Assembly: GCA_017454375.1 (NCBI GenBank)
Contig: JAFTDB010000031.1
Coordinates: 1-64,000 of the forward strand
Reading direction: 5' to 3'
Origin: Acholeplasmatales bacterium
GTDB lineage: Bacteria; Bacillota_I; Bacilli_A; Acholeplasmatales; Anaeroplasmataceae
Length of the DNA: 64,000 bases
Each line of letters opens with the position of its first letter. The first letter of the stretch is position 1. Under the pieces are notes generated by a model. That model worked only from the letters and a program-made list of their open reading frames with translations, was not told the DNA's origin and did no database searches. Made by a program: the position numbers and the translations under genes. Below, in pieces: positions 59,701 to 64,000 of the stretch.

Positions 59701-60125
59701 AATTCATCTTCAAACATTTGAACATTTTGGTTGGAAACAGAATAATATAAATCAATTTCCATTTCAGCATTATTGATATCCTTTTCGTTTTGAATTTCTG
59801 CCTTTTCAACCTCCAAATTAATGTTTTTAATCTTGGTTTCATGTAGGTTTTTAATCTCTACCTTTTTAGCTTCAGATTCAATTAAATTTTGATTTGATTT
59901 TTCACTATATTCTAAGACATCCTTATCAAATAACAAATCTAGATTTTTGTTTATCTTATCAAGGTCAGCATTTAATCTTCTAGATTCGTTATTAAGTGAT
60001 GCTAATGCCTCGTTTATGTCAGTTAAAAAAGAAGGAGTAATTGTAGGATCATTAAGTTCTAAATAGCTGTCTATGTATTTTTTAAATGACTTTTGCATGT
60101 TGTCAATTGATTTAGAAAATGACAT
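56733..60125 (-). CDS. Giant coiled-coil protein of unknown function
   Basis: A 1130-residue protein with no family recognised. It is almost wholly helical and rich in Lys, Glu, Asn, Asp and Ile, with very few Gly, Pro or Trp. Long heptad-like stretches run through about residues 35-560 and 690-1120. A less regular middle (about 600-690, EISIVNRNYIHNNDIYAYHIFIKRYNLEVKKIENIL) may be a globular neck. There is no signal peptide, membrane helix or ATPase motif, so it is not an SMC protein. Such proteins usually act as cytoplasmic scaffolds or cytoskeletal elements; proximity to ftsZ makes a division or shape role an attractive guess only. Its ribosome-binding site AAGGAGGT and promoter are strong, suggesting high expression. 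Confidence 0.88.
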   Translation of the reverse strand: MSFSKSIDNMQKSFKKYIDSYLELNDPTITPSFLTDINEALASLNNESRRLNADLDKINKNLDLLFDKDVLEYSEKSNQNLIESEAKKVEIKNLHETKIKNINLEVEKAEIQNEKDINNAEMEIDLYYSVSNQNVQMFEDEFEDSKTRLEYQYSKAKESYNNSIVTNNDIMEKNLAVIKHDYLHKLDTYDEDTNNVLKIYDADIEETKKQIALKEAEYNKKIEDIKEQKRDESTKLNTIIRSYFIERGDEIEKSREKSSESHNEADQEREKRKQSYNHESQRISKEFVSKINVLDEDEDKLKNNFDDEMLEHNQMRNYDMLKIHKRHENELVSIYNSNLSNFQSRLRVKRTNNFYHHVKAQSNRSHDKLMNEIKKQYSSDIEKNSYQKRLLDINRSTSFKRLTEQEIRDNKYFQEIENLYEATLNFEIFKANQECNKRSNDAKLESSIRNVYFEGQTDEIDAIYQKEIEKLNAEIKKKNLEIGITKELNKIVHDFENEKYNRGVSYHTVSNLLTIERYKLLDQYNKNQFDLNLESASTSLEYSKEKMNIKNKKFEDVTHKDVVIAKKKLENFKEYSRYMSIVQGINTDKEISIVNRNYIHNNDIYAYHIFIKRYNLEVKKIENILSTFIIISRKIEDTSFKVVHKLIDDIDNASDLKLYIKFMNGLIGEFFKFYRSIIENFKELIINLIDERLSFEEEFKYKKLFDEYKSDYTKKINLQKSEKQQTEKRIIKLENEIDDYNKEIYNLEYAIEYKKRGGASRKEIMALQATNQQKINSIKVEMNKTNEELKILNDSLYLIDQEISSIEANYNEALTGTKQTQLNSAYPFHKFKLDFSKLMNKFIVSFGQNLGGKTTEDKQTIKLMNYKIEKLVAYYIDQTNTEIYNAINKFKDSSKKNNEASYNRLVNIYEKDIDKINTSTLNLLMSEKDKYDKICLKINRELDLLNDERKNLENHYEVVNKNNEEKFQKNNNAILTKKKEIMEDFYKGLYALNANKEDIENDYQNFITTSFEQFQNDKRNTIERNVEESKKIDADLELFINSRNEVLKHLPIAIREQIRELQEENKLRNLNLDESVAKQKNQFNVKTRDIKRQILSIDAIYDANIVKIDIEEKTLKNKERKNLVQTLAKI

Positions 60126-60155
60126 ATTATTACCTCCTTCGTTATAATCTTGAAT

Positions 60156-60184
60156 ATTATATCATACACCAATATTATATTCAA
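60156..60184 (-). promoter_or_regulatory. Predicted strong promoter of the coiled-coil gene
   Basis: On the minus strand: TTGAAT, 17-base spacer, TATAAT with TGA immediately upstream (extended -10). Plus-strand coordinates are 60179-60184 for the -35 and 60156-60161 for the -10. Confidence 0.7.
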
Positions 60185-60224
60185 TAAATCCAATATTTTA
60201 AAGAAAAAAACTATGTTTTTTATC

Positions 60225-60253
60225 TTTAATTTAAGAGCCTTTTATGGTATCAT
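60225..60253 (+). promoter_or_regulatory. Predicted promoter of the ruvA operon
   Basis: TTTAAT (60225-60230), 17-base spacer and TATCAT (60248-60253) with TGG extension. It ends 17 bases before the ATG at 60270. Confidence 0.45.
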
Positions 60254-60269
60254 AAAGCAGGTGATTATT

Positions 60270-60830
60270 ATGTATGGATATATATGCGGTAAGGTTGTAA
60301 AAATTACACCTAAATATATAATTTGTGACAATAACGGAATAGGCTATTTAATCATAGTTCCTAACCCTTATAATTTCATTTTAAATCAGGATTATAAAAT
60401 CTATGTTCATCAGTACGTAAAGGAAGATGTACTAGACTTATACGGATTTAAAGAAGATGAAGAAAAAGAAATGTTTTTAAAGCTTATATCAGTTAGTGGC
60501 ATTGGTCCTAAGAGTGCACTTAGTATTCTAGCCTCAGCCTCAGTATCTGATATTGCTAAAGCTATAGATAATGGTAATGATGCATATTTAAAGAAGTTCC
60601 CTGGAATTGGTAGTAAGGCTTCTCAACAAATCATTTTGGATTTAAAGGGTAAGCTTAACTTTGATGGTGTTAATTCTATGGCACCTAATTCTAAGCTTGA
60701 TGATGTATCAGATGCCTTAGTTGCTTTAGGCTACAATAAGAAGGAATTAACTAAAGTGTTAGCTAAGCTTGATGCCACAAAAGAGGTAGGCGAGCTTGTT
60801 AAGGATGCTTTAAGATTATTGGTGAAGTAA
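60270..60830 (+). CDS. ruvA: Holliday junction branch-migration protein RuvA
   Basis: A 186-residue RuvA that holds the Holliday junction for the RuvB motor. The N-terminal OB fold starts [12 protein letters not shown]. Two helix-hairpin-helix motifs are seen ([19 protein letters not shown] and [22 protein letters not shown]), and the C-terminal RuvB-binding domain ends DALRLLVK. The ATG at 60270 is chosen since AGGTGA (60259-60264) precedes it and the family starts here. The frame extends 40 codons further upstream without support. ruvB follows after one base. Confidence 0.96.
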   Translation: MYGYICGKVVKITPKYIICDNNGIGYLIIVPNPYNFILNQDYKIYVHQYVKEDVLDLYGFKEDEEKEMFLKLISVSGIGPKSALSILASASVSDIAKAIDNGNDAYLKKFPGIGSKASQQIILDLKGKLNFDGVNSMAPNSKLDDVSDALVALGYNKKELTKVLAKLDATKEVGELVKDALRLLVK

Positions 60831-60831
60831 T

Positions 60832-61839
60832 ATGAAAGATGAAAGAATAGTTGATCCAAATTTACAAGATGAAGACAATGAGCTTTCACTTAGACCTCAA
60901 AAGCTTAGTGAATACATAGGCCAAAAGGAAGCTAAGGAAATGCTTGATGTTTATATAAAGGCAGCCAAGAAAAGAGATGAGTCTTTAGACCATACACTTT
61001 TATATGGCCCTCCAGGACTTGGTAAGACTACCTTAGCTCAGATTATCGCAAATGAGCTTGGTGTTAATATCAAGATTGTGTCTGGCCCAGCCATTGAAAG
61101 AAGTGGTGATTTAGCAGCAATCCTTTCAACACTTGAAGAAGGCGATGTCTTATTCATTGATGAGATTCATCGTTTACCTAGATTTGTTGAAGAAGTGCTT
61201 TATAGTGCTATGGAGGATTATGTTATCGATATTTTAGTTGGCAAAGATTCTCAAGCTAGAAGCATTAGAGTTGATATTCCCCCATTCACACTAGTTGGCG
61301 CAACAACTCGTTTTGGTGATTTATCTGCCCCACTTAGAGATCGTTTCGGTGTTGTATTGAGACTTGATTATTATTCAGTTGAGGACTTAAAAAATATCGC
61401 ATCTCGTACAGCAAGAGTTCATAAAACTCCAATGTCAGATGAGGCAGTACTAGAGCTAGCTAAACGTAGCCGTGGTACACCAAGAATTGTTAATCGTCTA
61501 TTTAGAAGAGTTAGAGATTTTGCTGATGTTAAAAATGATGGTAATATCACTCTAGATATTACAAAAGAAGCATTACAAAAGCTTGGTATAGATGATGACG
61601 GACTTGATTACACAGATTATAAATATTTAAGAGCTTTAGTTGAAACATTCAAGGGTGGCCCAGTTGGAGTTGAAGCTTTATCAGCAACAATGAGTGAAGA
61701 GGTATCCACTTTAGAGGATGTATATGAGCCATATCTACTTCAAGAGGGTTATATTAAAAGATCTAACCGTGGTAGAATGGCCACAGAAAAAGCATATAAA
61801 AAGCTTAATGTGAATTTTTATAAAGGAATTTTTGAATAA
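60832..61839 (+). CDS. ruvB: Holliday junction branch-migration ATPase RuvB
   Basis: A 335-residue RuvB, the AAA+ motor for branch migration. It shows [12 protein letters not shown], Walker [10 protein letters not shown], Walker [25 protein letters not shown] with the Arg finger, and the C-terminal winged-helix region ([20 protein letters not shown]). Length is normal. It forms one unit with ruvA, and its stop overlaps the next gene by one base. Confidence 0.97.
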   Translation: MKDERIVDPNLQDEDNELSLRPQKLSEYIGQKEAKEMLDVYIKAAKKRDESLDHTLLYGPPGLGKTTLAQIIANELGVNIKIVSGPAIERSGDLAAILSTLEEGDVLFIDEIHRLPRFVEEVLYSAMEDYVIDILVGKDSQARSIRVDIPPFTLVGATTRFGDLSAPLRDRFGVVLRLDYYSVEDLKNIASRTARVHKTPMSDEAVLELAKRSRGTPRIVNRLFRRVRDFADVKNDGNITLDITKEALQKLGIDDDGLDYTDYKYLRALVETFKGGPVGVEALSATMSEEVSTLEDVYEPYLLQEGYIKRSNRGRMATEKAYKKLNVNFYKGIFE

Positions 61840-62675
61840 TGGAAAATATATTTTCTGTAGAGGATGATGTTTGTTCCTCTGACAGTTTTATAATAAGAAA
61901 ATTAGATGAAGAAAAAATAAAACAATTTGAAAAACTAAGTGATACGGCAAATGAATTACATAAAAAATATGATGAGCATTTATGGTTTAAAATGCTAAAA
62001 GCTACTTTTTTTTATGGTGGATTAATTTGTTTGATTATAATGCTTGCTGGCAAAAAACCTTTTGAAGAAAAATATGCTGAACGTGGATATTTATTATATG
62101 TAGGTATTGCTTTATTAGTTATTAGTGCTGCATTATATTTATATTCTTATCTAAAAGGAAAAAAGAATGATAATCAGCCTGATGTTTTAAAACTTTCTAA
62201 GAATGTAGATGCGCTAATCAAAGAAGGACTATATGAACTTGATGTTCCAGAAAATTCTAAAAAAATAGATGTTTTAATGTTTGAAAAAAAGAATCTTTCA
62301 AATGGGAAAACTAAAAATTATGATAGAATATATTTCAATCAAGAAAGATATTTTTTTATTGAAAATGATAATTTATGTTTAGCATTACCTTCTGAGGTTG
62401 TAGCTATTCCCGTAAATTCATTTATTAAAATTGTTAAAATAAAAGGAACACATTTTCTTTTAAATTGGAATAAAGAAGAAGCGTTTAATAGTAAAGAGTA
62501 TAAAGAATTTGTTAAAAATGGTAATTATGGATTAACAATTAAATATACATATTCCGTAGAATATAAAATTGGTGATAAGGAATATAATTTTTTAATTCCT
62601 AATTATGATTTAGATGCATTCTTAAGCGTATTAAAATTAGATGTAATTGAAGGTGTAAAAGATGAAAACAAGTGA
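61839..62675 (+). CDS. Unknown membrane protein between ruvB and queA
   Basis: A 278-residue protein not assigned to a family. An N-terminal acidic cytoplasmic stretch of about 45 residues precedes two hydrophobic helices (about 48-66, [15 protein letters not shown]; and 86-105, [21 protein letters not shown]). A hydrophilic domain of about 165 residues follows, with beta-type patterns ([62 protein letters not shown]) suggestive of a PH-like fold, a weak impression. Its ATG overlaps the ruvB stop, and its end overlaps queA by 14 bases, so it is a true member of the operon. Codon use is more AT-rich than in ruvB and queA. Confidence 0.8.
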   Translation: MENIFSVEDDVCSSDSFIIRKLDEEKIKQFEKLSDTANELHKKYDEHLWFKMLKATFFYGGLICLIIMLAGKKPFEEKYAERGYLLYVGIALLVISAALYLYSYLKGKKNDNQPDVLKLSKNVDALIKEGLYELDVPENSKKIDVLMFEKKNLSNGKTKNYDRIYFNQERYFFIENDNLCLALPSEVVAIPVNSFIKIVKIKGTHFLLNWNKEEAFNSKEYKEFVKNGNYGLTIKYTYSVEYKIGDKEYNFLIPNYDLDAFLSVLKLDVIEGVKDENK

Positions 62676-63699
62676 TTTTGATTATTATTTACCAGAAGAA
62701 TTAATTGCTCAAACACCACTTAAGGATCGTACCTCATCTAGATTAATGGTTCTAGATAAGAATACTGGTGAGGTTTGGCATAAGCATTTTTCAGACATTT
62801 TAGATTATTTAACACCTAATGATGTTTTAGTATTGAATGACACAAAGGTTATTCCTGCTAGACTAATTGGTGAAAAAATTGATACAGGTGCCGTTATTGA
62901 GGTGCTACTTTTAAAGGACAAAGGTGACAATACATGGGAATGTCTATCTAAGCCACAAAAAAGAGTAAAGATTGGCTCTGTAATTAGCTTTGGTGATGGT
63001 AAGCTAAAGGCTGAATGTATCGGCCTTGAGGATGAAGGTATTACCACATTTAAGTTAATTTATGATGGTATCCTAGTAGAGATATTAGATGAACTTGGTT
63101 CAATGCCACTACCACCTTATATCCATGAAAAACTAGAAGATAAAAATAGATATCAAACAGTATATGCAAAGCATCCTGGTAGTGCAGCTGCCCCTACAGC
63201 AGGACTGCATTTTACTAAGGAACTTTTAGAGAAAATAAAAGAAAAGGGAATTGAGATAATTCCAGTTACATTACATGTTGGTCTTGGTACATTTAGACCT
63301 GTAAATGTAGAAGATACTGCAAATCATAAGATGCATAGTGAATATTATGAAATATCTACATCTTCAGCAGAACGTCTAAATGAGGCTAAGAAGGCTGGTA
63401 AGAGAATTGTCGCTGTAGGTACTACCTCAGTAAGAACACTAGAGTCCGCAATTCATGAGGATGGATTATTCTATCCTGAATGTAAGGATACTGATATTTT
63501 TATTTATCCAGGATTTAAGTTTAAAGCAATTGATGCTTTAATCACAAACTTCCATCTACCTAAGTCAACACTAATTATGTTAGTTTCAGCACTTGCTGGA
63601 AGAGATAATATCTTAAACGCCTATAAGAAAGCAGTAGAAGAGAAATATAGATTTTTCTCATTTGGCGATGCAATGTTTATAAGTGAGGTAAAGAAATAA
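62662..63699 (+). CDS. queA: tRNA preQ1(34) S-adenosylmethionine ribosyltransferase-isomerase
   Basis: A 345-residue QueA, which transfers and isomerises the ribosyl group of SAM onto preQ1 at tRNA position 34 to make epoxyqueuosine. Family segments are intact: [19 protein letters not shown] at the start, [59 protein letters not shown] and [25 protein letters not shown] lies upstream inside the preceding gene. The order ruvA-ruvB-(x)-queA is the common Firmicutes arrangement. tgt would be expected nearby but is not within the window. Confidence 0.96.
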   Translation: MKTSDFDYYLPEELIAQTPLKDRTSSRLMVLDKNTGEVWHKHFSDILDYLTPNDVLVLNDTKVIPARLIGEKIDTGAVIEVLLLKDKGDNTWECLSKPQKRVKIGSVISFGDGKLKAECIGLEDEGITTFKLIYDGILVEILDELGSMPLPPYIHEKLEDKNRYQTVYAKHPGSAAAPTAGLHFTKELLEKIKEKGIEIIPVTLHVGLGTFRPVNVEDTANHKMHSEYYEISTSSAERLNEAKKAGKRIVAVGTTSVRTLESAIHEDGLFYPECKDTDIFIYPGFKFKAIDALITNFHLPKSTLIMLVSALAGRDNILNAYKKAVEEKYRFFSFGDAMFISEVKK

Positions 63700-64000
63700 T
63701 GAGTGAATTTTTAAAAGAAGATAGTCAAAAGGTTTTAATGAAGGTTAAAGGATTTGGTGATATTACAATTGCCATCTTCCCAGAAGTAGCACCTATCACT
63801 GCTAAGAACTTCTTAAAGCTAGTTAATGATAAATTTTATGATGGTCTAATCTTTCATAGAGTAATCAAAGGCTTTATGATTCAAGGTGGAGATCCTACTG
63901 GCACTGGTTCAGGTGGCAGCAAGCAAGAAATCAAAGGTGAATTTGCCTTAAATGGTTTCAATAATCCACTTAAGCATAAGCGTGGTGTAATCTCTATGGC
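63699..64000 (+). CDS. Cyclophilin-type peptidyl-prolyl cis-trans isomerase (3' end outside window)
   Basis: The first 100 codons of a cyclophilin; the ATG at 63699 overlaps the queA stop by one base, with GAGGT upstream. The N-terminus [20 protein letters not shown] shows no signal peptide, so a cytoplasmic enzyme is expected. The catalytic region FHRVIKGFMIQGGDPTGTG (Arg, Phe and Gln of the active site) is intact, followed by KHKRGVISMA. The reaction is cis-trans isomerisation of X-Pro bonds. The frame is open to the end of the window. Confidence 0.93.
   Translation, partial: MSEFLKEDSQKVLMKVKGFGDITIAIFPEVAPITAKNFLKLVNDKFYDGLIFHRVIKGFMIQGGDPTGTGSGGSKQEIKGEFALNGFNNPLKHKRGVISM

Overview
The window is AT-rich chromosomal DNA from a low-GC Gram-positive bacterium, most likely an anaerobic, gut-type member of the Bacilli in the broad Erysipelotrichia/RF39/Acholeplasma neighbourhood. 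Several things support this: the Firmicutes gene set hprK-lgt-ppaX-whiA, a trimeric electron-bifurcating-type [FeFe]-hydrogenase, a flavodiiron protein, BspA-like leucine-rich repeat proteins and strong GGAGG/GGTGA ribosome-binding sites. TGA is used as a stop and TGG as Trp, so this is not a Mycoplasma-type code. The species cannot be fixed from sequence alone. No rRNA, tRNA, CRISPR array, transposase or integrase was seen.

Layout. 1-6786 is an RHS island: the 3' end of one RHS gene with a small membrane partner gene, then a complete 1628-residue RHS gene with a second partner. 6902-8312 is a VTC-domain/DUF4956 pair (polyphosphate-type). 8512-12671 is hydC-hydB-hydA for an NAD(P)-linked [FeFe]-hydrogenase. 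12836-18085 holds an XRE regulator followed by MBOAT acyltransferase, SGNH-LRR protein and transglutaminase-like lipoprotein genes. 18231-29111 carries a flavodiiron protein, secA, a ferredoxin-type aldo/keto reductase, ligA, uvrA and a diguanylate cyclase. 29123-35341 is a second RHS island: a possible relic of a toxin tip, a nucleotidyltransferase gene, a third RHS gene and its partner. 35527-42082 holds hprK, an lgt-ppaX fusion, whiA, an unknown membrane-anchored protein and tex. 42125-44344 (minus) is a BspA-like lipoprotein. 44605-47157 is a duplicated, acidic, tail-anchored protein of unknown family. 47175-53911 is mutS-mutL-miaA-aroK-aroQ-efp. 53932-64000 holds a CNNM/CorC-type protein, ftsZ, a 1130-residue coiled-coil protein on the minus strand, ruvA-ruvB, an unknown membrane protein, queA and the start of a cyclophilin gene.

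How genes work together. The two RHS islands show the polymorphic-toxin pattern: a shared YD-repeat shell, a conserved core ending in DPxG, an abrupt switch to an unrelated glycine-rich hydrophobic tail, and directly downstream a small two-transmembrane-segment protein that is probably the cognate immunity factor. The shells carry carbohydrate-binding-like and LamG-like inserts but no visible signal peptide. The least explained genes are the RHS partners, the degenerate Fic-like/nucleotidyltransferase gene coupled to the third RHS gene, the tail-anchored duplicated protein at 44605-47157 and the coiled-coil protein facing ftsZ.

Genes are tightly packed. Many adjoining genes overlap by 1-20 bases, and clear hairpin terminators separate the operons. 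Only two genes are on the minus strand, and each faces its plus-strand neighbour across a bidirectional terminator.
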